A DNA stretch of 55,784 nt. Source: an uncultured Bacteroidota bacterium. Lineage in GTDB: Bacteria > Bacteroidota > Bacteroidia > Bacteroidales > 4484-276. A model generated the notes under the pieces. That model saw only the letters and a list, made by a program, of their open reading frames with translations. It was not told the origin of the DNA and did not search any database. This document shows, one piece after another, positions 1 to 10,800 of the stretch (position 1 is the first letter of the stretch; each line of letters begins with the position of its first letter). A program made the translations under genes and the position numbers. The DNA is taken from positions 1 through 55,784 of the forward strand of contig CAJATL010000108.1 in the NCBI GenBank assembly GCA_903944895.1, given 5' to 3'.

Positions 1-78
1 GTTCAAAATCCGGATTAAAGAAATAAATATATTGTAAAATAAAATAATAAATTTTTAGTAAACAAAATTTCAGGATTT

Positions 79-3000
79 ATGAAAAACTACACACTGCTCT
101 TAATCTTGGCTTTCAGCCTTTTTTCTGCAAGGCTTTCTTCTCAAACTTTCATGGTTACCAACACCGGAAACGCAGGACCCGGCTCACTCAGGCAGGCAAT
201 TACCGACGCCAATGCTTATTCCGGCGCTCCTACAATTACATTTGAAATACCAGTTTCGAGTGTCCTCCAGTTTACTACTGATTTGCCTCAGTTGAATCAT
301 GCCGACCTTACTATTGATGGTACCACTGCACCCGGATATTCTTATCCCGAAGCAATTGTTACCCTTAACTGGACTGGCAGAGACGATTGTTTTGAACAAA
401 AATTGAATAATGTAACAATCCGTGGTCTTGCCTTTACGAATGATTTAAATGGATCAGGAGAAGCATCCATCCGCGCCATTAGCGGAAGCAATTTACTTAT
501 TGAAAACTGCCGGGCATTTAATCAAAACCGAAGATTTGTAAGCGCTCAGGGCGGAACCGGAATACAGGTTAAAAACTGCATGGTTGAAAATTTTAATAAT
601 GATGGCAATGCAAAAGTATTTGAAGTTGCCAGCGGCGGTTTTTCATTAATAAGTGGTTGCATTATTACGAATATTCCAAGGAAAATTCTTGAAATCAATT
701 CATCAGGTGCTGCAGTTACAACGTTTTCGGACAATATCATCACCAACGTTGGTTATGAAGACAATTCATCGTCTGGTGGCAGGGGAGCGCATGTCATCCA
801 AACCAACGACATAACTACCCGGCTTGTGATAAAATACAATATCATAAACGGCTGCAAATCGAAGTTTATGGAAATCAGCAGAGGAACGACACTTGCTACC
901 AGAATGGATTCGATTTACAACAACGCAGTTATCAATTGTACCGGCCAGCATGGGATTTATCTTCAGGGCAAAGCTTCATCTTATGCCTACATTGCCGACA
1001 ATTATTTTGATGGCGATGGCGGAGTTTATGGGATGGATCAGGTGATTGAACTGAATATGGCACAATTTGCAAAAATCAAAGGAAATGTGATAAAAAACGC
1101 CAAATCCAGAGGTATAATGGCAAAAGATTCTGACGGAACCCTTATTAAAGGAAATGTAATGTACAATCTGAACAACAGCTCCATTATTGAGTTAAATGAT
1201 GATTGCGACAACATTATTATCAGGGCAAATATCATCGGCACCGACAGTCTGAACACACCAGGTTTATCCTTATCTACGGATGATGTAATTAGATTTAATG
1301 ATTGTGATGACTGCTCAATCGGTGGCGATTTTACCTTAGAATTAGGAAATCAGATTATTGCCGCTCCCGAAAAGAAAGCGATTCAAATAAGCGGCTCATG
1401 TTCCGGAATCAATACTATCCAGGGCAACGATATCAACGTAAGTTCCGATGGTCTTACAAATCTGTCAACATCTACCGAACCTGCACTTGAAATTTCGACC
1501 ACAAATGTGGTTATCGGCGGCGAAAGCAATATTTATCGAAACAGGATTTCTGGCTTGGGAACTGGTATTAAGGTCACCGGACAAAATACATCAATTCAGG
1601 GCAATCTGATAGGCTGCACGCAATTTGGTTCTCCGATTTCCGGAAGCGCCATGCCTGTAGGAATTTTAGTAGAAGCAGATAATGTAACCATCGGAAGTAA
1701 AACAACGGCGGGGCTTTCAAATTTACTTGGTTATTGCGCTGAGGCCATTCGCAATAATAATAAAGCCAATGTTTTATGGTCGGGTAACAGGTTTTTTAAT
1801 AATACTGGTCCTGTGGTGGTAAATAACGAAGGAGGAGGCGCGAACGGAGGAATAGCCGCTCCAGTAATTAGTGGAGGATCACTTCCTAATACAGTTTTCG
1901 GTACATCCCTGGCCAATGCACGGGTTGAAGTGTATCACTGGAATCCTGCGAAACCTGCTCAGGGTTATGAATATCTGGGATTTGCTATTGCCGATGGCAG
2001 CGGCACCTGGTCTTTTACTTCTCCTGTTGCATTAAATGACGAGGTTGCAGCTTTACAAATTGATAATTTAAACTCTTCTGAATTTTCCTCATACAGTGGA
2101 TTGGGTATTTTGGCTCCAACTGCCAATCACGACAATTCATCCGGCAATGTGGTGGGTTTAAATGCTGTAATTGATATCCTGGCGAACGATTTTCTTTCTA
2201 ACGGAAACCCTGCAACGGCCAGCCTTGTCGCAGTTGACCTTGACCTGAATATGGCAGGAGTTCAAAATACTTTAACCTTTGCAGGTGAAGGAATATGGGC
2301 TTACAACAATTCAAACGGTTTATTGACTTTTGATCCTCAGCCCGGTTTTACAACTGACCCATCAATTATCCAATATCAATTAACCGATAACTCTTCCGGA
2401 TATTCTGATTTGGCCGTAGTTTGGGCTGGTTACAATGAAGTTCCACCTGTTGCAAATGACGATTCCAGCAATGGAAACACTCCTGGAGTGAATGCCATTG
2501 TTAATATTCTTTCCAACGATATTTTATCGGATGGAAGCCCGGCAACTCCGGAAACCGTAAACATTGATGTCAATACTGCAATACACGGAATACAGACAAG
2601 TAATATCATTCAGGGAAAAGGAACCTGGACGTACAACACGCTAACAGGTGTCATTACGTTTGATCCGCTGCCGGGTTTTTCATTTAGTCCTCCGGTTTTG
2701 AATTACAACTTATTGGAAATCTGCTCAGGATTATCTGATGTTGCAACTGTGACTGTCACCTATAACACCTCACCGCCGGTTGCCAACAATGATGTTAGCG
2801 GGAATAATTTTTTCGGTTCTGCGGCGGTGGTTCAAATCCTGGCAAACGACCATTTATCTGATGGCAGCGTTCCGGCACCAGCTTTAGTATCTGTTGATAT
2901 AAATCAGGCTACACCTGGAATTCAAGCAACTTTGACTGTTCCGGGCCAGGGCGTCTGGACCTATTCTTCCGTTAATGGGGATCTTACTTTTTCACCTGAA

Positions 3001-6000
3001 TCCGGCTTTATGGCAAACCCATTGGTTATAACCTATACTTTGATCGAAAATGCCACAACCCTTTCCGATCAGGCAACGGTTACAGTAACCTACATCTCGG
3101 GACCTGAAATAACAATAAGCCCACTATCAATAGTGGAAACCCATTCTACTCCTCCACAAATAACAACAAAACAGGTTTTGGTGACTAATACCGGATCAAC
3201 AGCGCTTTCATTCAACCTTGAAGTTTTGATTAACAGCCAATTATTGAAAAACACATCACCTGAAGAAAAAATCTCACAGGAAATTGCTTCTAATCCTACC
3301 GTTATTTCAAACCTTGTTGCTTCTGGCAAAATCATTGGCGGCCACTCACCTTATCAGACAGATGATGCCTTGATAAGATATGATAACGGCGAAAATGAAA
3401 TGGGAATGGGTTTGTCAGGCGCAGGCAATTTTGAAGCTGCAGCCTATTTCCCTGCTGCAACAATGGCTCAGTATTCAGGAATGCAATTGACAAAAATCGA
3501 GTTTTTTATTAATGATGCGCCGTCACAATGTATTTTAAAAGTTTACGGACAAGGAACTTCATCGGTTCCGGGCACTTTGTTACACCAACAATCGGTAACT
3601 CCAACCATTAATTCATGGAATCTGATAGAACTTACAACCCCGGTTGCTATAAGCGGTGGCGATATTTGGTTTGGATATCAGGTAATACAAACTGCAGCAT
3701 ATTATCCGGCTGGTGTAGATCCTGGACCCGCAATAGCAGGATTTGGCGATAGACTTAAAATAAATGGCAGCTGGACAACCCTTTCAGGCAATGGCCTCAA
3801 CAATAACTGGAACCTGGCAGGACATCTTACCGGAACAAGTTGGCTTTCTGCTTCGCCACTTTCCGGTAACCTCAATGCCGGAGAATCGGTTTCTGTTGAA
3901 GTTACACTCAACTCCGCCGGTCTCAGCAATGGCATTCATGCCGGCACGCTTAATTTCACCAGCAACGATCCCACAAATCCTGTGATAAATGTGCCAGTAA
4001 CCCTAAACGTTGGTGAAAACGTACTTAATCCTCCGCAGAACCTGCAGGCAGTGGTAATCAATACCAATGATGTTGACCTAAACTGGGATGCTCCAGGCGG
4101 CATCCCCGGTGAATTGCTTAACTGGGATGACGGGGTTAATAATGATGGCATCGGATTGACATCAGGGGGAACTTTCTCGGTTGCAGCACGCTGGGAACCT
4201 CAGCATCTTAGCCCTTTTGATGACTGGTACCTGACACGGGTTAATATATTCCCGAAAAGTAATGCCGGTACTACTTTCATCCTTAAAGTATGGTCAGGAG
4301 CCAATGCAGGAACCTTACTCGTATCTCAAACTCTAAATGGACTTATCCAGGATTCATGGAATGAGATCATCCTTGATAATCCTGTAGTGATTAATGCCGG
4401 TACTGAACTTTGGGTAGGTTATACGGTACAAAACCAGCCGGCAGGCGATTATCCAGCCGGTTGCGATGATGGCCCAGCAATTGCAGGCTTTGGCGATAAA
4501 ATCTCACTTAACGGATCAAGCTGGGATAACCTTTCTGGTTTAGGTTTAAATTTCAACTGGAATATACAAGCTTATGTGCAGCCATCTGCTGACGGAGCAA
4601 CTGCGGCAGTGCCACTGACGATTCAATCAGAAAATTTCGATAACAATAATAGTATTCCGGTTGCAGGAAATCTGAAACCTTCGGCTTCTTCTGCTATCAA
4701 TAAGCAAAGAGGATTCCTGGGTTATAATGTTTATCGTAACAACATTAAAATTAATACCAGTACGGTTCTCGAAACTTCCTACCTTGATGCCGACCTTGCC
4801 AATGGAATTTATAACTACGGAGTAACTGCAGTGTACGATGAAGGAGAAAGCCTTCCTGCCGGACCCGTTCAGGTAACAGTACCTTCTGGGTCAGCACCCG
4901 AAATAGCCATAGACCCGCTATTGTTGCAGGAAACCCATTCCAATCCCCCTCAAGTAACCGAAAAAATAATTACAGTTACAAATACCGGAACTTCAAGCCT
5001 TGCCTTCGACCTTGAAGTTTTGACCGGTGGTGAATTATCAAAAAATTTATTACCTGCGTCCCAGGTTTCAATTGAAAGTTTTTCGAAACAATCCGAAATT
5101 TCAACCCTGTTGGCTTCCGCAAAAACCCATGGCGGCAAATCTCCTTATCAGACCGATGATGCAGTTATCAGGTATGATAACGGTGAAAACTACCAGGGAT
5201 TAGGAACGAACGGGACTATTGAAGCATCGGCATATTTCCCGGCAACAACCATGGCGCAGTATGTTGGAATGAATCTGACACAAATTGAATTTTACATTGT
5301 GGATGCTCCAACAACATGTATTTTGAAAGTTTATGGACAGGGAACTCCATCGGTTCCCGGCCCTTTGTTACATCAGCAAGCAGTAACTCCAACCGGCAAT
5401 TTCTGGAATCTGATAACACTTACAACGCCGGTTCCGATTACCGGCGAAGCCTTATGGTTTGGCTACCAGATAACAAATGCGGCAAGCACTTATCCGGCAG
5501 GAGTAGATCCGGGTCCCGCTGTCGCTGGATTTGGCGATATGCTTAAAATAAACGGAAGCTGGACAACGCTCTCGGCAAATGGTTTCGACAGCAACTGGAA
5601 CCTTGCAGGATATCTTTCTGACGGCGGCACCACCCCTACATGGCTTTCAGCTGAACCACAGTCGGGAAACCTCAACCCGGGGCAATCGGCTTCAATTTCT
5701 GTTACCTTCAACAGTGCCAACCTCAATAATGGCATTTATAACGGAACCCTTCGCTTTACAAGCAACGACACTGGAAATCCACAAATTGATGTTCCCGTAA
5801 TACTGAATGTTGGCGGCAGCGGATTGTATCCTCCTCAAAACTTACAGGCAAATGTGGTTAACTTCAATGATGTATCGCTAACCTGGGATTCTCCTTCAGG
5901 AATGGCTGCCGAATACCTACACTGGGATGACGGGCTAAATAATGATGGTATCGGGATTACCACAGGAGGAACTTTCACAGTTGCTGCCCGCTGGGAACCT

Positions 6001-7812
6001 CAGCATCTGGAATCCTTTGATGGCTGGTTCCTCACTAAGGTTAATATTTTCCCGAGAAGTGAGTTAGGAACAACCTTCATCCTAAAAGTTTGGTCAGGTG
6101 CAAATGCAGGCACACTGCTTGTTTCACAAAATCTGAGTAATCTTACTCAAAATAACTGGAATGAAATCGTGCTTGACAACCCGGTAATTATCAATGCAGG
6201 CACCGAACTATGGGTAGGCTACACGTGCCAGAATCAGCCTGCCGGCGATTATCCTGCCGGCGCTGATGCAGGTCCTGCCGTTGCTGGATTTGGGGACAAA
6301 ATTACAACGAATGGTACCACCTGGAATAACCTTTCAGCTTTAGGTTTGGATTACAACTGGAATATTCAGGCATACATTCAACCTACTGCTGATGATGATG
6401 CAACACCGGCAGTGCCACTGGCGATTAAATCAGACAATTACAGCACCAACAATAACAGTATTCCGGCAGCCGGAAAACTGGAACCTTCTGCCAATTCTGC
6501 CTTCCGGAATGCAAAAGGACTTTTGGGTTATAACGTTTACCGTGATGGAACCGTCATCAACCAGAATCCAATTCCGGAAACTACCTTCCTCGATCCAGCC
6601 CTTGCAAACGGGACTTACTCCTATGATGTTACCGCAGTTTATGATGAAGGCGAGTCAACAGGTGCCGGAGCAATTGAAGTAACAATCGGCTGCCCTTTGC
6701 CTGTTCCTGCAAACCTTCTTGCTGAAGGTTCCGGTCCTGATGAAGTTTACCTCACCTGGGAGGAACCTGTAAATCCGGGAGGCATAATTCGCTGGGATGA
6801 CGGAATAAACAATGATGGAATTGGTTTGACCACAGGAGGCTCATTCAAGGTAGCCGCCCGCTGGGATGCCAACCAAATTACCGATTATGATGGATTATAC
6901 CTGACAATGGCCGATATTTTCCCGCGAAGTGAATTGGGAACTAATTTTACCCTGAAGGTATGGAGTGGAACAAATGCCTCAACTTTGCTCGTAAGCCAGC
7001 CATTAACAGGTCTTCTACCGAATGAATGGAATACAGTGATTTTAGATACTCCTGTGCCCATTGACGCTACAAAAGACCTCTGGATAGGTTATGAATTATC
7101 AAATCAGCCCGTAGGCGATTACCCTGCAGGTACCGATATAGGCCCTGCAGTAGCTGGTTATGGAGATAAGATTTCGCTAAACGGAACAAGTTGGGATAAT
7201 CTTTCAGCGCTTGGCCTCGATTACAACTGGAATATTGCAGGAACTATCGGTTTGGATGCTTCCGGTAAGCCACTGGCACAACCAATTGCTCTCGGGCATC
7301 AGACCTATTCCGGAAACGGCAGTACCATTAACCAGGGTCATCTCCCAATGGCTGTCAATCCGGTAAATACTTCTGGTCTGAACCGCGATTTGCTTGGTTA
7401 TAATATTTACAGGGATAATCAACAAGTAAACACTTCAATGGTTACACTCACCGAATATTCCGATACAGGAGTTCCTGGCGGTTATCATGAATATTTTGTG
7501 ACAGCAATTTACACCCAATGCGAAAGCGACCCATCCAACATAGCAACAATTACTGTTGATATTGATGAGCTTCAAAAGGAAAAAATGTCACTGAACCTGC
7601 TGCCAAATCCGGCAACGACAGAGGTGGAATTTGTGTCGGACAGTAAGATGAACCGAATCACAATAATTAATAGTTTTGGAACGGAAATATTTCTGGGTAA
7701 CATAAACCAGAAGTATTTTAAGTTGGGCGTTTCTTCCTTTCCCAGCGGATTGTACATTGTTGCAATAGAATTTGACGAGGGGAAAGTTTTTAAAAAATTG
7801 ATAATACGGTAG
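79..7812 (+). CDS. Giant T9SS-secreted beta-helix / Ig-like / FN3 repeat protein (paralog A)
   Basis: This 2577-aa protein is probably exported and anchored at the cell surface; no enzymatic motif is visible. It starts with a signal peptide (residues 1-22, ending SARLSSQ). Residues about 25-620 carry a G-P-G-S-L-R-Q-A-I motif and degenerate repeats rich in N, I and G typical of right-handed parallel beta-helix proteins. Three cadherin/Ig-like repeats (about 678-1007) each start near V-A-N-x-D and contain I-L-x-N-D. Then come alternating Ig-like (THSxPPQ...VTNTG; ending FTSNDP) and FN3 repeats (PPQNLQA...LGYNVYR). Five are interrupted by a roughly 150-aa module that begins [RW]-[YD]-D-[ND]-G and ends N-W-N-[LI]. 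Residues 2500-2577 are a type-A T9SS sorting domain (LPNPATTEV...KKLIIR). A paralog lies 78 bp downstream. Cell adhesion or polysaccharide binding is an inference from the architecture only. Confidence 0.9.
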   Translation: MKNYTLLLILAFSLFSARLSSQTFMVTNTGNAGPGSLRQAITDANAYSGAPTITFEIPVSSVLQFTTDLPQLNHADLTIDGTTAPGYSYPEAIVTLNWTGRDDCFEQKLNNVTIRGLAFTNDLNGSGEASIRAISGSNLLIENCRAFNQNRRFVSAQGGTGIQVKNCMVENFNNDGNAKVFEVASGGFSLISGCIITNIPRKILEINSSGAAVTTFSDNIITNVGYEDNSSSGGRGAHVIQTNDITTRLVIKYNIINGCKSKFMEISRGTTLATRMDSIYNNAVINCTGQHGIYLQGKASSYAYIADNYFDGDGGVYGMDQVIELNMAQFAKIKGNVIKNAKSRGIMAKDSDGTLIKGNVMYNLNNSSIIELNDDCDNIIIRANIIGTDSLNTPGLSLSTDDVIRFNDCDDCSIGGDFTLELGNQIIAAPEKKAIQISGSCSGINTIQGNDINVSSDGLTNLSTSTEPALEISTTNVVIGGESNIYRNRISGLGTGIKVTGQNTSIQGNLIGCTQFGSPISGSAMPVGILVEADNVTIGSKTTAGLSNLLGYCAEAIRNNNKANVLWSGNRFFNNTGPVVVNNEGGGANGGIAAPVISGGSLPNTVFGTSLANARVEVYHWNPAKPAQGYEYLGFAIADGSGTWSFTSPVALNDEVAALQIDNLNSSEFSSYSGLGILAPTANHDNSSGNVVGLNAVIDILANDFLSNGNPATASLVAVDLDLNMAGVQNTLTFAGEGIWAYNNSNGLLTFDPQPGFTTDPSIIQYQLTDNSSGYSDLAVVWAGYNEVPPVANDDSSNGNTPGVNAIVNILSNDILSDGSPATPETVNIDVNTAIHGIQTSNIIQGKGTWTYNTLTGVITFDPLPGFSFSPPVLNYNLLEICSGLSDVATVTVTYNTSPPVANNDVSGNNFFGSAAVVQILANDHLSDGSVPAPALVSVDINQATPGIQATLTVPGQGVWTYSSVNGDLTFSPESGFMANPLVITYTLIENATTLSDQATVTVTYISGPEITISPLSIVETHSTPPQITTKQVLVTNTGSTALSFNLEVLINSQLLKNTSPEEKISQEIASNPTVISNLVASGKIIGGHSPYQTDDALIRYDNGENEMGMGLSGAGNFEAAAYFPAATMAQYSGMQLTKIEFFINDAPSQCILKVYGQGTSSVPGTLLHQQSVTPTINSWNLIELTTPVAISGGDIWFGYQVIQTAAYYPAGVDPGPAIAGFGDRLKINGSWTTLSGNGLNNNWNLAGHLTGTSWLSASPLSGNLNAGESVSVEVTLNSAGLSNGIHAGTLNFTSNDPTNPVINVPVTLNVGENVLNPPQNLQAVVINTNDVDLNWDAPGGIPGELLNWDDGVNNDGIGLTSGGTFSVAARWEPQHLSPFDDWYLTRVNIFPKSNAGTTFILKVWSGANAGTLLVSQTLNGLIQDSWNEIILDNPVVINAGTELWVGYTVQNQPAGDYPAGCDDGPAIAGFGDKISLNGSSWDNLSGLGLNFNWNIQAYVQPSADGATAAVPLTIQSENFDNNNSIPVAGNLKPSASSAINKQRGFLGYNVYRNNIKINTSTVLETSYLDADLANGIYNYGVTAVYDEGESLPAGPVQVTVPSGSAPEIAIDPLLLQETHSNPPQVTEKIITVTNTGTSSLAFDLEVLTGGELSKNLLPASQVSIESFSKQSEISTLLASAKTHGGKSPYQTDDAVIRYDNGENYQGLGTNGTIEASAYFPATTMAQYVGMNLTQIEFYIVDAPTTCILKVYGQGTPSVPGPLLHQQAVTPTGNFWNLITLTTPVPITGEALWFGYQITNAASTYPAGVDPGPAVAGFGDMLKINGSWTTLSANGFDSNWNLAGYLSDGGTTPTWLSAEPQSGNLNPGQSASISVTFNSANLNNGIYNGTLRFTSNDTGNPQIDVPVILNVGGSGLYPPQNLQANVVNFNDVSLTWDSPSGMAAEYLHWDDGLNNDGIGITTGGTFTVAARWEPQHLESFDGWFLTKVNIFPRSELGTTFILKVWSGANAGTLLVSQNLSNLTQNNWNEIVLDNPVIINAGTELWVGYTCQNQPAGDYPAGADAGPAVAGFGDKITTNGTTWNNLSALGLDYNWNIQAYIQPTADDDATPAVPLAIKSDNYSTNNNSIPAAGKLEPSANSAFRNAKGLLGYNVYRDGTVINQNPIPETTFLDPALANGTYSYDVTAVYDEGESTGAGAIEVTIGCPLPVPANLLAEGSGPDEVYLTWEEPVNPGGIIRWDDGINNDGIGLTTGGSFKVAARWDANQITDYDGLYLTMADIFPRSELGTNFTLKVWSGTNASTLLVSQPLTGLLPNEWNTVILDTPVPIDATKDLWIGYELSNQPVGDYPAGTDIGPAVAGYGDKISLNGTSWDNLSALGLDYNWNIAGTIGLDASGKPLAQPIALGHQTYSGNGSTINQGHLPMAVNPVNTSGLNRDLLGYNIYRDNQQVNTSMVTLTEYSDTGVPGGYHEYFVTAIYTQCESDPSNIATITVDIDELQKEKMSLNLLPNPATTEVEFVSDSKMNRITIINSFGTEIFLGNINQKYFKLGVSSFPSGLYIVAIEFDEGKVFKKLIIR
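3100..7560 (+). repeat. Alternating Ig-like/FN3 repeat block with five inserted ~150-aa modules
   Basis: Within paralog A the repeat pair (Ig-like host, then FN3 host) occurs twice and is followed by one more FN3 host. The inserted modules lie at approximately 3376-3830, 4120-4580, 5168-5630, 5920-6385 and 6790-7245. Those in Ig-like hosts start R-Y-D-N-G-E-N and carry Y-P-A-G-V-D-P-G-P-A. Those in FN3 hosts start W-D-D-G-x-N-N-D-G-I-G and carry Y-P-A-G-x-D-x-G-P-A. Both end with G-F/Y-G-D, a short loop and N-W-N. The two module types are clearly homologous to each other although their hosts are not. Boundaries are by eye and are good to about 20 residues. Confidence 0.75.
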
Positions 7813-7847
7813 TTTGTTTTTAGTTAAGGATTAGTTAATAAGAAGAA

Positions 7848-7869
7848 AAAGGGGGCACCTGCTCCCTTT
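7848..7869 (+). terminator. Hairpin after paralog A
   Basis: The arms AAAGGGGGCA (7848-7857) and TGCTCCCTTT (7860-7869) pair with one G-T wobble around a short loop. A T/A-rich tail follows rather than a clean T-run, so termination may be partial. It sits 35 bp after the stop codon and ends about 20 bp before the next start. Essentially the same hairpin follows the next gene. Confidence 0.6.
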
Positions 7870-7890
7870 ATTCTATTAAAAAAAAAGTTT

Positions 7891-10800
7891 ATGAAAAAGA
7901 GTTTTTTTTCTTTATTAATTGTTTTCAGCCTTTTTTCGGTTAGGTTGTTTTCTCAGTGTTACATCCCGATAACCAGCACTTCCGACAGTGGCCCGGGCTC
8001 ACTAAGGCAGGCCATTATCAGCGCCAATGCCTGTTTGGGAACTCCGGTGATTACCTTTGAAATTCCATCTTCGGCTGTAATTGAACTTCTTTCAGATTTA
8101 CCGGTGCTGAATTACGCCAGCCTGACTATTGATGGCTCCGTGGCGCCGGGTTATTCATATCCGGATGCATTGGTTACAATCAACTGGAGCGGCAGGGACG
8201 ATTGCCTCGAACTAAATCAGGATAATGTCACCATCAGAGGAATAGCTTTCACGAATAATTTTAACGGATCAGGGTATGCCGCCATCCGGGCTTCAGGTGG
8301 CAACAATTTACTTGTCGAATATTGTTGCGCCTATAATCAAAACCGGCATTTTGTATATTCTAATGAAGGAACAGAAATCAGATTAGAGAATTGCACAGCA
8401 GAAGATTTCAGTAACGACGGCAGTGCAACAGTATTTTCATGTTATGACAACGGCGGTTTTTCATTAATAAGTTACTGTAATATCAGGAATATAGCCAGCC
8501 GTTCAATCGACATTAGCAACTCAGGTGCACCAGTTACAACTATCGAAGAAAATGTATTTACCAACGTCGGCTACGAAGATAATTCATCATTAGGAGGACG
8601 CGGTCAACACATCGTCAATTGCGAAAGTGCAGCTACACGGCTGACAATCAGGAACAACATTATAATCGGATGCAAGTCAAAATTTGTTAACATCAGCAGA
8701 GGCTCGACATTTTTAACAACGAGGGATTCGATTTTTAACAACTCGGTTGTTAATTGTACTGGTAAGCATGTCATTTATATCGAAGGAATGGCTTCATCCT
8801 TTGCGTACATTGCAGAAAACAATATTGCTGGCGATGGAGGAGTTTATAACATGGATCAGGTAATCGAACTTAATGGCGCCCAATACGGAAAAATTAAAGG
8901 AAACGTAATAAAAAATTCCAAATCCAGAGGCATCATGGCCAAAAATTCAGACGGGACCATCATCAAAGATAATATCATGTACAACCTTAGCAATAGTTCC
9001 AATATTGAACTTAATGATGACTGCGATAATGTAATTATCAGAGGAAATATCCTTGGTACCGACAGTTTAAACACACCGGGGTTATCTTTAGCAACCGATG
9101 CAACTATCAGACTGAACGATTGCGATAATTGCTATGTTGGTGGGGATGTTTCTTTGAATCTCGGCAATCAGATTATTGCTGCCGTCAACAAGTCAGCTTT
9201 AACGGTAGCCAACAGTTGCGAAGGAACAACCACCATTCAGGGCAACGATTTCAACATCAGTTCCGATGGATTGACAAACCTAACAGCCTCCAATAGTGCA
9301 GTGCTTGCTGTCTATCCAGCAAATGCAATCATTGGCGGAGAAAGTGAATTGTACAGAAACAGGATTTCAGGATTGGGAACAGGCATTCAGCTTGATGGAC
9401 AAAATGCTGCAATTCAGGGTAACTTTATCGGTTGTACCCGGTTTGGTTCACCGGTAGCGGGAAGCGCGATGCCTTACGGGATTTATGTAAACGCCAACAA
9501 CACAACCATCGGAAGCAAAACAACGGTTGCTTTAAGAAACAAGATTGGTTATTGTGAAGAAGCAATTCGCAACAACGATAAAGATAACGTGTTGTGGTCG
9601 GGCAATGAATTTTATAAAAATACTGCTACTGTTGTGGTGAATAATGTTGGAAGCAGTCCCAACGGCGGAATATTGCCTCCGGTAATTAGCGGCGGCACTT
9701 TGCCTTCAACGGTTTTTGGCAATTCCCAGCCCAACGCCCGCGTTGAAGTGTATCACCAGAATCCGGCGACATCTGTTCAAGGATATCAATACCTGGGATT
9801 TGCTACTGCGAATGCAAGTGGTGCCTGGACATTTACTTCTCCGGTTGCGCTAAACGACCAGGTGGCTGCTTTGCAGATTGACAATTTAAACGCTTCTGAA
9901 TTCGCCACTTACACAAGCCTGCCAATTCAGGCACCCACCGCTAATTTCGACTATTCGCCAGCAAACGTGGTTGGAACAAATGCTGTAATTAACATTTTGA
10001 ACAACGATCTTTTATCGAACGGGAATCCTGCTATCGCTGCTCTGGTGTCAGTTGATCTTGACCTTTCAATATCAGGGATACAAACAACACTCACAGCAGG
10101 CGGCGAAGGCACATGGACTTACAATTCCTCCAACGGAAATCTAACGTTTGATCCGCAAGCCGGTTTCACCCGCGACCCTTCAATTATTCAGTACAAATTG
10201 ATCCAAAACAGCAACGGTTACTCAGATTTGGCTGTAGTTTGGGTTGGTTATACCGAAATACCACCCATCGCAAATGACGATGCAAGCAACGGAAATCTTA
10301 CCGGTTGGAACACAATAATTAATATCCTTTCCAACGATTTATTATCCGATGGAAGCTCTGCATCTGCGGCAAATGTAAGCGTTGACATTAATTCCGCAAT
10401 TCCCGGTATTCAGACAATCCTAACCATCCCGGGACAAGGAATCTGGATTTACAATGTTTTGACTGGTGAACTCACCTTTGATCCACAAACTGGCTTTTCT
10501 TTAAATCCACCTGTCTTAAAATACATCCTTATAGAAACCATTACCGGCTATACAGATATGGCTGAAGTAACAGTTACCTACATCCCGCCGCCACCGCCAG
10601 TTGCCAACGACGATGTGAGTAGCGGACATTTTTTTGGCACCATTGCTGAAGTTCAGATTATGGCCAACGACCATTTATCGGATGGAAGTGTTCCCTTGCC
10701 AGGATTAGTTTTGATAGATATTGATCAGGCAATACCCGGAATCCAGATTAAATTGATTGTTCCGAATGAAGGAGTTTGGAATTATTACTTTTTGACTGGG